From Polychytrium aggregatum (lineage: Eukaryota > Chytridiomycota > Chytridiomycetes > Polychytriales), in contig NW_026516233.1 of assembly GCF_025602895.1 (NCBI RefSeq), positions 124,001 to 188,000 of the forward strand: a stretch of 64,000 nucleotides of DNA. The letters run 5' to 3'. How positions within the stretch are numbered: the stretch's first letter is position 1; each line of letters opens with the position of its first letter. This document shows positions 11,282 to 22,454 of this stretch, one piece after another. The translations under genes and the position numbers were made by a program. The notes below the pieces were generated by a model. The model was not told where the DNA came from, ran no database searches, and worked only from the letters and a program-made list of their open reading frames with translations.

Positions 11282-12297
11282 TCGCCGCCATCCAGCTCTC
11301 TGTCAAAAGCCGTCACGAACATGGTGATCCAGCAACAACCCTACTGCAGCCCACTGCTATCCCACTTACAAACCCAAATACCTCCTTGCAATATCTATCT
11401 ACGAGCCCATTCCGATGCTGCAACCCTTGCGTTCCCATCCTCTCACCTTCTCCCATGTGTACATATTGTATTTCACCCATCCATCTTTTGCGCTGCCCAT
11501 CAAAGCTTTGTTACAAGAAACCCCAGAATATCCCGCTGCCTTCCTCCATCCACAGTCGTGTGGATGCATTCGGCAACGGCTTCTACAGGAAGCGAAACAA
11601 TCGTGTCGCAGAGCCTTGCGAGTATCCATGAGCCTGCCATGAGCCTGCCATGCACGCAACATCCGCCTGATACCGACTTGTCCGCTGGCAACTCCCCGAT
11701 TCCCTTCCGCCTTCGTTCCTCTATCGTTGGCGATGCTCCTCAATAGATCAAAAATATCCCCCTCCCTCTCCTCCCCTACTATTCCCCGGCCCCTCCACGG
11801 TCCTCACCACCTCTCTCTTTTTGGTTGATGCGCACTAAACGACACTGCCGCGGCATCCTCTCCCTCCATTTTGATGGCATCGCCCATGCGTTCCTATCGC
11901 GTTTGTGAATAAAAAAAAAGAATATACATACATATATAAGTGAATGTTGGGGACCATTGTTCTATATTGTTCTATATTGGCAAATGCGGATACAGACCAG
12001 CGGGATGCCGCAAGGCTGGAGTTGGACAAACTCTGATTGCACATGCATCCTCCCATGTTGGACAAGCACATCCACCCCTCTCCGTTGGGCTCGCTGCTTC
12101 GTCATCGAGTTTCGCTATCGGCCTCGCCATCGGCCTCGCCACCAGCACCAGCCCCGTGGGCTGATGCCAAACCTTCGACCCCAGGTCCGGCTCAACTTGC
12201 CACAAGGCACCAAGCCCACCGGCTGTGGCCATCGGGTACTTTCCTGGTTCCATACACTCTCGCTGCCGCTGCCGCCGTCCCAGAACAGACCGCAGAG
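11282..12297. other. Convergent 3' intergenic region
   Basis: Lies between the 3' ends of member 3 and the membrane-protein gene. It contains an A-rich/TA-rich patch near 11908-11940 (A9 followed by TACATA repeats), plausible as 3' processing sequence. No gene seen. Confidence 0.5.
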
Positions 12298-14284
12298 CTA
12301 GTCCGAGTATGTCGTTGAGTTGGGAAAGTATCCCTGGAAGCCGATACGCAACACCGCCTCCATTGTGAAGGCCAGCAGATTGATCACTGTGGTTTGGAGC
12401 AAATAACGGAGGAGGAGGCCGCAAGGCAGCAGAAACGGGGCCAGAGATCAACGAGAGGAACGAAATGTGGTCGCGGATGCACGAGCCTTGCCGCCGGGAT
12501 CAACCTGGGAGGTCGACTTGCGGCCAAGGAGGGGGAGCGCCGAGTTTAAGCTCGGCCGAAACTGAAGGATGCGGGTCCGAGTGTTCCCAAGCCGATTCGC
12601 CATTCGCTCTGCCCCCCCCTGATAATGGCACTGTAGCTTACCCCCTCCTCCAAGAGCCATGCGGGTGCTGAGGATGTCGCCGGACTCGTTGCCGTAGATG
12701 AATGCCAGCAGGAACGTAAAGAACGAAAACACATGGAGAACCTGTCGGATTCGTGGACGATTCCCCCCGCATGCCCCCCCCCGAAGAGTTAGTCATTGCT
12801 CACACCTTGCGTCTATCCAACAAGCCCACTCCGTGTCCTACCATGAAGGATATCAGCCAGCGAGTCGTATATGGAGGCGTCTCGAGAACAAAGATGTAGA
12901 TGTAGTCGTTGATGGCCACGCCAAGGAGAACGATTCCAAATATGAAGCACAGCTGCATGTAAATGTCCTTCCTGCGGAACACATGCGACAGGGACTGCGA
13001 AATCCCAAGGGATATGTGGGAATCGGGAGGGGGGAAGAGTCAGGAGTTGTTGAGCGGGCTTCGTCGCTAGTTGATCCAGACCCAATAGCGATCAAGAGAC
13101 GAATGCCCGTGGATCATCCGGCAGACATACGGCGCATGGTCCAGTGGCAAGACTGCCTCACCCAGGTACAGGCCGTGCATTAACAAAGTACCCACCCGGT
13201 GCGTTCCTCGGCCTGGAACGATGACGACTGTCCTCTTGGTCCCGGCCTCGGCCCCGTCTTCGGGCTGCTCTGTCTTAACCCCGTCTGGGCCAGCGGGCAT
13301 CGCCGACGGATACAGCGGACGCTTCTCTAGGGACTGGTCGCTCCGAGCATGCGGACCGCCGGTTAGCGGTGGCATCGGGAGGTCGATGGACTGAAAGCCT
13401 TCGTGGAAGAGCGTGCTGCCGAGAGTGCTTCCCAGGGCACTTCCAAGTGGATATTCGAACCCATCGATCAGCAGCGACGCCGCAGACCGGAACGAATCGT
13501 GTGAATACCGGTCATCGGGCAGTCCGTCAGGCGATAGGGCCTTTATGGTCGGCGGTGGTGGTGGCTGACCTGGTGTCAGTGCACCGCCGCTATCCGAGAG
13601 CGAGCTGTTGCGGTTCATGAGCTTGCGCATGGCCAGCGGCATGAGCGACTGGTTCACAAAGTACGATCCACGGCGACCGCCCGTTTGCATCCGCGCTTGG
13701 ACCTGCGCCTGGGTCTGGGTCTGGGACTGGGTCGACCGCGTCGATTCGGTGCGTCGGAATCGAGACGGAAGGGCCGTGGAGGTGCTCGGCCTGGTGGAAA
13801 GCGAAGGCTGCGGCAGAGAGGAAAGCCCACCGAGCGCGGTGAGGGACAGACGAGGGAGCTCCGTGTAGGTGTCGCTCATCTCCTCCTCCTCTGCATCCGA
13901 ATCGCCGACGACGGGGACCATGATGCGTCCACGACTGCCGATCCGAATCCCGTGGAGCGACAGCCGTCCGCCACGAGCGGGTTTGGCCTCAGCCGAGGTG
14001 GTTTGGGACTCGCCGCCATCCTCGGAGGCCTCGTCAATGTCGCTCCCGCTGTCGCCGCCCATCCCGGTAAGCCGCGCCGATTCCATCGTCAGATTGTTCA
14101 GCAGCTTGTTTTTCATGCGCATCTCCGCGTTGCGGCGAATCTGCAGCGTGGCCTCGATCGACTGCCGCCGCTCGTACTTGCCAAAGAAGGAGGAGGACGA
14201 AGCCGGCTCGTAGTCGTCGTTGGTGTCGCTTTCGTCACTTGACTCTCCCGAGAGATCCGACTGATCGTTGTGCGCGTAGTCCAT
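12298..14284 (-). CDS. Protein with disordered N-terminus and hydrophobic multi-span C-terminus, 4 exons
   Basis: Unrecognised protein of about 502 residues. My exon model, in minus-strand order, is 14284-13131, 12971-12806, 12741-12642 and 12386-12298; phases agree at every join. The first donor (GTATGT at 13130) is the least certain, because an alternative acceptor at 12994 pairs with weaker donors. Exon 1 is acidic and Ser-rich, with SQTQTQAQVQ-like repeats. The later exons encode at least three hydrophobic segments, around residues 391-414 (CFIFGIVLLGVAINDYIYIF), 443-457 (HVFSFFTFLLAFIYG) and 475-490 (NLLAFTMEAVL), plus a weaker one near 420-436. This implies a membrane protein with a long cytosolic N-terminus. 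No family was recognised. Confidence 0.55.
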
Positions 14285-15228
14285 GCTGACAGTCGGCGGG
14301 TGGTACGGTGGGTGGAATTCGGAGGTGCTGTGAGGTTGGAATCAGTGCATAGAAGATGCACGTATGTGCGTGTGAGGCGACGATGTGAGCGGAGGCGAGG
14401 CCGGCTGACCGTGGGAAGCGGATGGACAGAGCGATCAGAACGAACAGGACCAGCAGAACGAACACGACAACCTGACCGAGTGGAATAGTCCGAGTGGCAG
14501 CAGCAGATTGAATGAATCGCATGGGCCCTGGCAGATGAGATGGAGTTTGGGTGGATCACGCGAGCAGATCTGCCAGGGCGGCAAACCTGCTGATCGAAGG
14601 CTGTGACGTATCGTGTGTCCAGACGGAGGTGACTGCGGGAATCTGGTGGCTGAAGGGATCTGTTCACCGAACGTCCGGCGAGCGTTGGCGACGACGCAGG
14701 GATATCGGTGCCAACATCAGGTCGGGTGCGGGTGGGTGGTGGATGTGGCAGGCACGAGATGCACAACTGTCGGCTGACTGAGGGCCCTGGGTGTGGGCGA
14801 ATGGATGGACGTTGGGTGGATGGATGGGTGGGTGGATGGAGGGGATACGATGTCGATGCAGTGGATCCAAGAGCACACGGCCACCGATAGAGGGCCGCAG
14901 GATACTCATGCCAAACCAGGGCTTTCCCATGATGGATATCCTATGAGAGTATCCTATGATGGACAACAGATTCCATATATTGGATGCTGGATATCCGTGC
15001 TTCTCTTGGATATCCATAAATACCTATGTACAAACAGTCTCAGCATCGAAAGGAAGGGAAGGGCCGCTGTTGGCACAAGCAAGGTTGCTCAACTTTGGTC
15101 GCTATTCAAGGGTATCTGGGAGAGGGGAGAGAGGGCCGCGCGAATGGTGTGCAGAGTCGGTTCAAGCGACGCCCCGGCCCCACCCATCTCCCATGGTTCT
15201 ATCTGAGCAGCGAGTCTGCAGATTGGCC
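14285..15228. other. Intergenic region between minus-strand genes
   Basis: Upstream of the membrane-protein gene and downstream of family member 4. It contains a TGGA-rich stretch near 14801-14842 and A/T-richer inverted and direct motifs around 14920-15020. No gene seen. Confidence 0.5.
14801..14842. repeat. TGGA/TGGG-rich simple repeat
   Basis: Imperfect run of TGGATGGGTGGG-type tetranucleotides. Confidence 0.7.
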
Positions 15229-16107
15229 TCAGAAATGGGCATTGACATGGATCCGCTGGCATATCTCGGAGCGGGTTGGCAAACGGGGCAGATGGAAGTT
15301 GATGGCCTTGCGCTTGCTGGACGTGGCCACGGAGAGCGTCGCCGCCAGGAACTGGCTGCCAAGAGACAGCTCTGACCGCGAGTCCAGGGTCAGGTTGGTG
15401 GCCGGCAGCACGGCTCGCAGGGTCGATGCCTTGGATACGGGCTTTCGCGGCGGGCACAGCATGCCTCGGGCTCGACACTCGACCAGAGTACCGGCTAGGG
15501 TCCGCGGTGACGGCGGCGTATAGTAGCGGTAGGCCTGCATCTGCGGCTGCCGGTAGAGAAACGAGTTGCTGGGCATGGTTGTCAGGAACTGGCGGACGGT
15601 GGTCCGGTGTTGCAGCGGTCTCTCGACTTCGGTGAGCTTGAGTATCGAGTGCTCCACGACGAACCTGGTGGCGTCGTCGACCAGCACAGCGGCGGCTGGG
15701 TCTGCGATATCGGGTGAGTCCAGGGGACGGGCGTTGTCGTCAGAGCATATCCGCGTTGAGTCGTCGTCGTCGGAGCAGTCCAGGGGTTCGCGGTCGTGGT
15801 GGTCGAGCTCGTTCCCGCGCAGGGGCTCTATCAGGAGCGTGAACCGGCCGCTGATGACGACCGAGCAGGCCTCGGTGGGTGAAATGGGTATGGACGGCGA
15901 TTCTGGGCCCTCCGATTCAGCACAGCACATGGGCGAGTCTGGGACGACCACCCCCAAAGCAGCCTCGAGGTCGTCCTCGTCGTCGTCGTCGCAGGGGGCC
16001 AATAGCAGGTCCTCGCGAGCACAGACATCCTCGATGGTGATGATGTCGAGCACCATGGCAGAGTCATCGGGCATTTCGCTGGGGAACTGAGGAGCAAGGG
16101 AAGCCAT
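15229..16107 (-). CDS. Acidic protein with diverged KLTEVERPLQHR module (paralogue family, member 4)
   Basis: Single-exon 292-residue protein of unknown function. The N-terminal 145 residues are acidic (DDDDEDDLE and SDDDDS runs). At about 146-200 it carries the family module in diverged form: VVEHSILKLTEVERPLQHR, matching KLTEVGRPLHHR in member 3. The hydrophobic helix and HPGIE portion are replaced by a shorter segment. The C-terminal 90 residues hold several basic and hydrophobic patches. The ATG at 16107 lies 128 bp downstream of a minus-strand TATA element (16235-16242). Smaller size and loss of the YPFD-ER half suggest either degeneration or specialisation. Confidence 0.6.
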   Translation of the reverse strand: MASLAPQFPSEMPDDSAMVLDIITIEDVCAREDLLLAPCDDDDEDDLEAALGVVVPDSPMCCAESEGPESPSIPISPTEACSVVISGRFTLLIEPLRGNELDHHDREPLDCSDDDDSTRICSDDNARPLDSPDIADPAAAVLVDDATRFVVEHSILKLTEVERPLQHRTTVRQFLTTMPSNSFLYRQPQMQAYRYYTPPSPRTLAGTLVECRARGMLCPPRKPVSKASTLRAVLPATNLTLDSRSELSLGSQFLAATLSVATSSKRKAINFHLPRLPTRSEICQRIHVNAHF

Positions 16108-16234
16108 CGTGCACACAAGAGCAGACAGAGCAGACAGAACAGGCAGAATGCCGAGATGGTTTGGAGTTGGCAGAATCGTAAGAGTGCCGAGGAGACGAGC
16201 AGGAGGAAGACGGAGATGGCGGGGGCGCCTCGTG

Positions 16235-16242
16235 CTATATAC
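16235..16242 (-). promoter_or_regulatory. TATA box of the 15229-16107 gene
   Basis: GTATATAG on the minus strand, 128 bp upstream of the ATG. Confidence 0.5.
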
Positions 16243-16495
16243 GGCGCAGGCCGGGCTTGCGAATGACGCACTTGGCCAGCATTTTGGGGGGGGGGATCGC
16301 ATAAGGGTGGCATGAGACCGCATTGGCAGAGTTGCTTGCCAAGGCGTGCTGGCAAGACGAACAGCGCACCCGCGCAGGTCCATGCGCGCTTGACTGCTCA
16401 TGTCTCCGGCCTGGGGAGCCAGCGCCACCGAGGCTGGGCTGGCGACACTGTCGATGAGGCGATGGCATTGCCGATGAGGCGATATCATTGTCATT

Positions 16496-16591
16496 ATATC
16501 AACCGATAGCGGTGTCGGTATATCAACTAATGGTATCCTCGATATATCAACCGATGGCGGCGTCGATATACCAACTGATGGTATCGCCGAG
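16496..16591. repeat. 24-bp tandem repeat, 4 diverged copies
   Basis: Four units of about 24 bp, each beginning ATATCAAC or ATACCAAC. Alternate units end GGTGTCGGT/GGCGTCGAT or GGTATCCTC/GGTATCGCC, so the array is a two-fold copy of a 46-48-bp dimer. Confidence 0.8.
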
Positions 16592-17132
16592 GAGCAACAT
16601 GAACAACATCGACAGAATGCGTGGGGTGCCGCGTGACATCGTGTGTGACATTGGGTGGTTCAATGTCGCACACGTGGGCGCCTTGCCACGACACACAGCG
16701 ACAGTGGTGCTGCACAGCCACAGCCGCAGCTTGCGGCTCCCCACACAGACAGCGCATTCCCGCCGCCTGTGGCGCTGCCACCTCCAGCCCATGGTCTTGG
16801 CTTGCCCTGGGCCATGGTCCTGCTCGCCATGCACCCCGGGATGCAGGACGAGCCCCGGAGGACGGCCGCCAACAGCGCTTCAGCGGCCCTCCGTCGATCG
16901 CCTTGCGGGGGGCGCGCAAAAGCCCTCTGGCCTGCAAAGCGCTGCCTCATTCGGGCCAGCGCCGCATGATCTGAACAGATGCGATTTGCATGTGATCCCC
17001 TGATATATCTTTGGTCGCCTTCGGCCCCCCCCCACCATCAGTCGCTTCTGGAACGCCGGCCAGCCATCCGCATCTCCGTTTTGTCTCCTTGCCAACATCT
17101 GCCCTCCCCTCGCCCATCTCCATACCGCCGAA

Positions 17133-18637
17133 ATGATCCCGCTTCCTGTCGCAAATACGCTCGGACGCCGCCTCTTCTCCTCGAGCGCTTCGGCCATGCA
17201 GATCAAGAATGTGACCGTCGTGGGCTCAGGTAGGCTCAGCCCGATGTGTCTGTCGGCTCGTGCGGATCCCTGCCATCTGGTGTCGATCCCTCCCGCTGAC
17301 TCGATTTGCACCATCTCCACGCAATTTCAAAGGCCTCATGGGCGCCGGCATCGTCCAGGTCGCTGCTCAGTCCATGTTCAACGTCACCATGGTCGACCTA
17401 ACCCCAGATACTCTCAAGAAGGGCGAAGCGTTGATCAACTCGTCGCTTGGACGAATCGCTCGCAAAAAGTTTGCCAGCGACACCGAGGCCCAGGCCGCTT
17501 TCATCAAGGACGTATGGACACGCATCCAGCTGTCCACCGACTCTGCCCAGGCCGTCCAGGACTCGGATCTTGTCGTCGAGGCCATCGTCGAGAACATCGA
17601 TGTGAAGCGGTCGCTCTTCAAGTCCCTGGATGCAGCGGCACCCTCCCGCACCATCTTCACCAGCAACACCAGCTCGCTGCCCATCCAGGCGATTGCTTCG
17701 GCCACCCAGCGCGGCGACCGTTTCGGTGGCCTGCACTTCTTCAACCCTGTCCCGCAGATGAAACTCGTCGAGGTGATCAAGACCAAGGACACGTCCAGCG
17801 TTGTCTTTGATGAGCTCGTGGCCTTCTCGAAGGCCGTCGGAAAAGAACCTGTTGCCTGTGGCGACACTCCCGGGTACGTTCGCAGCGGATCGACAAGCAG
17901 AACGCGTGGTGGTCTCTGGTACAATGATATCTGGCGATGCCGATCCAGAGCGATGTCGTTCTTGGCGCTGGAGAATAACGAGTCCGCATGGGCTGTGCGC
18001 CGCCCCTTGCACTGACATCGTTGCTATCGACTGCCAGTTTCATTGTCAATCGCCTCTTGGTGCCCTACATGATGGAGGCTCTGCGGCTGGTGGAGCGCGG
18101 CGACGCCAACATGAAGGACGTCGACACCGCCATGAAGCTCGGTGCAGGCTATCGTAAGCGACAGTGCGGGCGGAGGGTTGAAGCGTCGGCGTGCAAATCG
18201 AGGCAGGCGAGAGGACGCATGCCGCATAATGGGCCGCAACTAACTGGCCGCGCACGGAATCGATCCAACATCATCGACCAAACCCCGCTCAGCCATGGGT
18301 CCCTTTGAGCTTATGGATGTAAGTCCACGCCTGCAGCAAGTGCTTCTGCTTCTCTGTACTGGATCCTTCCCCTCTCACGCAATAGTGCGGATGGGCTGTC
18401 GCCCGCAGATACTGCCACTCACCATTCTCACCATGGCCTCTCTATGCGTCGCGTCTCATGCAGTACGTTGGCCTAGACACCCTCAAGTTCATCAACGACG
18501 GATGGAACAAGAACTCGCCTCTTTCTGGCGACTCGCTGGTCGCCCCGAGCCAAATGCTCGATGACCTTGTGAAGCAGGGCCGCCTGGGCGTCAAGTCGGG
18601 TCGGGGTTTCTACGAGTATCCCGCCAAGAAGAAATAA
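17133..18637 (+). CDS. HADH: 3-hydroxyacyl-CoA dehydrogenase, mitochondrial, 5 exons
   Basis: Oxidises L-3-hydroxyacyl-CoA to 3-ketoacyl-CoA with NAD+ in beta-oxidation. Exons: 17133-17229, 17333-17873, 18038-18153, 18293-18318 (26 nt) and 18464-18637, giving 317 residues, the usual family length. The first 20 residues ([20 protein letters not shown]) are basic and hydroxylated without acids, like a mitochondrial presequence. The NAD-binding loop GSGLMGAGI is split by intron 1. The catalytic region [17 protein letters not shown] supplies the His and Glu. The C-terminal dimerisation domain starts at GFIVNRLL and continues to [14 protein letters not shown] and [11 protein letters not shown]. 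All junctions keep frame. The C-terminal KKK is not a peroxisomal PTS1. High confidence in function; the mitochondrial location is inferred. Confidence 0.95.
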
Positions 18638-19210
18638 ACGCCGAGATAGGGGCCGCGGCCACATCAGCGTGCCTGCGTATGCACAGAGAATCTCTTGACC
18701 ACACCGAGTGACGGCGAACGGCACATGCACCGGCAGGGTATCGCATGAGCCGGTTGGGTGAACGGACCGAGTCGGTTGAGCCGATTGGGCCGGATTCAGC
18801 GCCACGCGTCGCCCCGCAGCCGGGGCGGATCGCCTCGGTCATGGTCATGGTCGCACGTGCACGACCGCCCGTCACACCCCGCCCGGCGCATACAGTGCGT
18901 GCCTCGCGAGCGCACGCGCAAACCGCCCGTGTCGCTGTTTCTGTGGCGCCGGTGGTGTCCGGCGTGTGTGTGTGCGCCTTCATGAGGGCGGCGCCTCTGG
19001 CCGAATCTTTCAAAAATCCTTCTCCCCCATAATTTCAAAAACAGTCCTATTCGGCACTGGTTGCTTGAAATTAGAGCTCTTTTGGATTCATCCGGCCGAG
19101 TCCTCGATCCATCCATCCATCCATCCATCCGCAGGGACACCTTACGCTCGTCGTCGTAGGTCTCTTTCCAACTCTGTCAAGCCCCGCTTCGCAAGAATCC
19201 CCGCCCAGCC
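18638..19210. other. Intergenic, HADH 3' side to Stm1-like leader
   Basis: Contains an (ATCC)n run at 19106-19130 just before the Stm1-like leader and otherwise GC-rich sequence without a gene. Confidence 0.5.
19106..19130. repeat. (ATCC)n microsatellite
   Basis: About six ATCC units, about 80 bp upstream of the Stm1-like ATG; probably in the leader or promoter. Confidence 0.85.
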
Positions 19211-20842
19211 ATGACTGAAGTCTTTTCCAAGAACCCTTTCGAGCTCCTCGATGACGATTTCCAGCCCGTCTCTGGCAACAAGGCCGCCTCTGGTGATGCC
19301 AAGAAGGATGTGAAGAAGTCCGAGTCGGCTGGTCCCCGCAGCAACCGCGGCGGCCGCTCCGATGGCAAGCGTGGCCCCCGTGGCGATGGCCGCGGCCAGG
19401 TCGCCAACGGCGAAGGTATTAGTTGCCGCTCACTCGCCCTGCCCTCTGTCCTCCACCATCGGTCGCCGGGGCACCCCTCAGACGCCACAGACTACATCTC
19501 TGTGAACTGGACTGCAGCCGAAACGAGGTCTTGATACGTTGTCGCCGATATGGACGGACGGCAGCCATCGGGATCGATATTATGGGGAGGGCACGCAGGA
19601 AATGTGGCCAGATCACCTTTGCCCGACAGAGCAGACAATCGGGCTCGATCGCAGAATCAAACAACCGCCCTGGGCATGCACGACACGGGTCGGCTCTCCC
19701 GAGAGTCCTCGAGGCCAACACGGACAGTGACGATCAGACAATCGGCACCCCACAACCCACCCCATTCCATTTTGCGATCTCCTCGACGAGCAAGTGGCAT
19801 CGGAACTGCCGGGACCGAGACGACCGCGAGAGTATATCCCTCTGTATCTGAGACCCGCCAAGCACCGTTGCTGACCCCCCATTCGGCTCTGCTTCGCTTC
19901 GATTCTGATAGAGCGCTCCGAGAAGCGTGCCGATCGTCCCCGCCGCGAGCGTGGTGGCCGTCCCTTCGATCGCCACTCTGGCATGGACCGCAAGGACAGC
20001 CACAAGAAGGACGTTGCCGGCAAGGGCACCTGGGGTGATGCCACCGAGGCTAGCGCTGAAGCTGCTGCCGTTGTCCTGTAAGTCCTTCCTCCCGACACAG
20101 CGTGGCGGATCTGCTCATGGCGACCAAACCAAACCAAACTGACGCTCAAACGGGTTCCTCTGATTGACTGCCGTCTCTAGCGCCGAGGAGACCGTTGAGG
20201 TCCTGACCCCCGAGGAAGAGGAGCGCCGTGCTGCTATCAAGAAGGAGCAGGAGGAGCGCCTGGCCGCCTTCAAGAAGGAGCAGGAGGAGGAGGAGAAGAA
20301 GAAGACCCTCGACCAGTTCCTTGCCGAGAAGAACGCCAAGGCCAACGCTCTTGCCGCCACCAACATCCGCCGTGCCAACGAGGGTGCTGACAACGCCCAG
20401 TGGAAGGATGGTGTTGTCCTCAGCAAGACCGCCGAGGAGTTCATTGTCCTCAGCAACGTAGGTTTTTGTGTGGAGCTGGCGCCGCCTGCTGGACAACGCC
20501 CCCCTTTCGGCCGAGCCTAGAGATCGCCGTTCCCTGCTGAACCTCCTCGACTAACATATACTTTTTGCTGATCTGCAGAAGGAGCAGAAGCCCAAGAAGG
20601 TCGCTGCTGCTGCTGCCAAGCCCGTCAAGGCCGTCTTTGAGATCGAGCAGCGCTTCAACGAGCCCGCCCGCGCCGAGCGCAGCGAGCGTGGCGAGCGTGG
20701 TGAACGTGGTGAGCGCCGCGGTGGAAACAGCAGCCGTGGTGGAAACCGTGGCGGCAACCGCCCCAGCCGGGGAACTCGCCCCAACACCGCCAGCGCCGTC
20801 AAGCTGGACGACACCGACGCCTTCCCCAGCCTCGGTGCTTAA
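19211..20842 (+). CDS. Stm1/SERBP1-family ribosome- and RNA-binding protein, 4 exons
   Basis: Exons 19211-19415, 19912-20077, 20181-20457 and 20579-20842 encode 303 residues. The N-terminus (MTEVFSKNPFELLDDD) and a Gly/Arg/Lys-rich segment are typical of Stm1, Oga1 and SERBP1 proteins. The middle is a charged helix (EEEERRAAIKKEQEERLAAF, then KKEQEEEEKKK) leading to TLDQFLAEK, the core of the HABP4/PAI-RBP1 domain. The C-terminus has RGG-type repeats (GERGERGERRGG, SSRGGNRGGNR) and ends DDTDAFPSLGA, the D-x-x-FPSL tail seen in the family. Family members occupy the mRNA channel of idle 80S ribosomes and influence translation and mRNA decay. Intron 1 is about 496 bp, long for this region. Confidence 0.88.
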
Positions 20843-21491
20843 ACCCGCTCACTTGCGAGCCTAACGGCGGATGTCTAGATCAATGGATGGAAGAGAGAAA
20901 CACCACAACAACAAAGCTTGCTGCATCACGGGAGTTCTGCTCGTTACCAAATGATTCACTTGTTCGGCTGGAAAAGAGAATCGCGACCCATGTTTTCCCC
21001 CCCCCACTTGATTGTAGATATCGCTCTGACCTGTGCATGAATGGAATGCCAAATGACAACATTGTTACATGTGAATTTCTAATTGCTAATTTGTCATATA
21101 TTCTGATCTCACATTGATGTCGCCGGTCTGCGGGGGGCTGGGGGCGAGCGACTGGGATGGGATGGGATGGGATCATGGCAGCCTTCACCTTTCGATGCAC
21201 GCCGTGAGTTGATGGTTCCGCATGGAGTCTCCTGCTGGTGCACATTCTTGCTCTATATTTTGGGCTCTGACCACCCGAGATCGGCGCTGTTCGACAAGAA
21301 GCAGCGACACATACGAGCCGAAGCGGTGTTCGGATGAGACATGGGCACGGGCTACGAACCGGCATTGGGTTGGGGTCGACTGGCGCTGGCTCCATCGCAG
21401 CCCAACCACAACGATACAACGATACAACGATATGGTGCATCGCACTGCCAAATGGCGCTGTCGGCGAGAGCGCACATACATGCCTTGGCTC
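20843..21491. other. Convergent 3' intergenic region
   Basis: Between the 3' ends of the Stm1-like gene and CCS. Contains (GGGAT)4 at about 21153-21173. No gene seen. Confidence 0.5.
21153..21173. repeat. (GGGAT)4 repeat, potential G-quadruplex
   Basis: GGGATGGGATGGGATGGGAT: four G3 tracts with 2-nt loops on the plus strand. Confidence 0.75.
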
Positions 21492-22454
21492 TTAGAAGGG
21501 AGTGGTCTCCTCCCACAGGGTCCGGCCCGAGCACGAGCACACTCGCTTGGCGTTCTCAAAAATGCCAGCCGATCTGGCAATGATGCCAGCAATCAGCGGG
21601 ATGCGGGTGCCGCTGGTGGGCTGATGCGAGAGCACAATCGACCGGCCGATGACATCCCAGACCTTCAGCTTGGAAGTCTCGGCAACGAGATCGCCGCGAC
21701 CCGAGGGACCAACCTCGAAGGAGCCCAGCTCGGCAAACTCGGGGCCGGTCGATTCGATGCCTTTGCTGATGTCGCCGAGGGTGTGGACGGCTGCCGTCCA
21801 GTGGCCTTCCTGCAGACCGTCGACGGCAACGTCGATCAGGCAGGTCTGCTCATCGACTTGCTGCAGCCGAGCCAGGCCCTTGTTGTTGAACTGGGCCCAT
21901 CCTTTGGCACCCTGGAAGGTCTCGAAGATGCAGACGGCGGCTCCGATGTTGGCAGACCCGGTCGATCCCTGGCCCCGCAACACCGTGGCAAGGCCGGTGG
22001 CCTTGAGAGCCCGAAAGATCGTGGAAGGGGGGACGGCGCCTTCAACCATCACCCGCTTCTCGGGCAGCTGGATGTCGATCTTGTCGATGCCATCGATGCC
22101 CGAGAGTGTCGAGCGGACCGAGTCGGCACACGACGAGCAGGTCATGTTGACGGCGAACTCGGACTGGTCGGGTTGGACGATTGATGGGCCAATCGTTTTG
22201 GGATAAGGAGTCGAGTGTCCGGTGGTGAGATGAGGGTGGATAGGATAGACATTCATTCAGGCCGGGTGTTGGAGGAGAGGGGCCCAAGCCAGGGACATCG
22301 AGTACAGCGAAACCCGGGCCGGTCTGGATTGCCTGAATCGCTGATCGCCCAGCACCAGCAGCACCAGCAGCACCAGCAGCACCAGCAGCACCAGCTAGCA
22401 GTCTCGCCCGCCGACAGTCGCTCCGTCGCATACCTTGAATACGGTAGGAGCCAT
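21492..22454 (-). CDS. CCS1: Copper chaperone for Cu/Zn superoxide dismutase
   Basis: Delivers copper to, and forms the disulphide in, cytosolic Cu/Zn-SOD. Two exons: 22454-22434 encodes only MAPTVFK and 22163-21492 the rest, joined in phase 0, giving 230 residues. Domain 1 is a heavy-metal-associated fold with MTCSSC (Cys16, Cys19). Domain 2 is SOD-like (LKVWDVIGRSIVLSH and CGIIARS-like AGIIARSAGIF). Domain 3 is the short tail with the C-S-C motif (Cys216, Cys218) before GRTLWEE. All three copper-transfer elements are present. The intron is about 270 bp and contains a CAG-rich 9-bp array. An in-frame ATG at 22256 lies in the intron and was rejected because it has no family match upstream of SEFAVNMTC. 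Confidence 0.93.
22351..22395. repeat. 9-bp CAG-rich tandem repeat in CCS1 intron
   Basis: About five exact copies of CACCAGCAG inside the single CCS1 intron. Confidence 0.85.

Larger units (their letters stand above)
16108..17132. other. Divergent intergenic region
   Basis: Separates family member 4 (minus) from HADH (plus). It holds the member-4 TATA box, a 24-bp repeat array at 16496-16591, and an AT-rich GATATATC element near 17001 that could serve HADH. No gene seen. Confidence 0.5.

Noticed and set aside
22164-22256. ATG at 22256 as the start of CCS1
   Set aside because: It lies in an intron; the 7-codon exon at 22454-22434 joins in phase and gives a conventional N-terminus.
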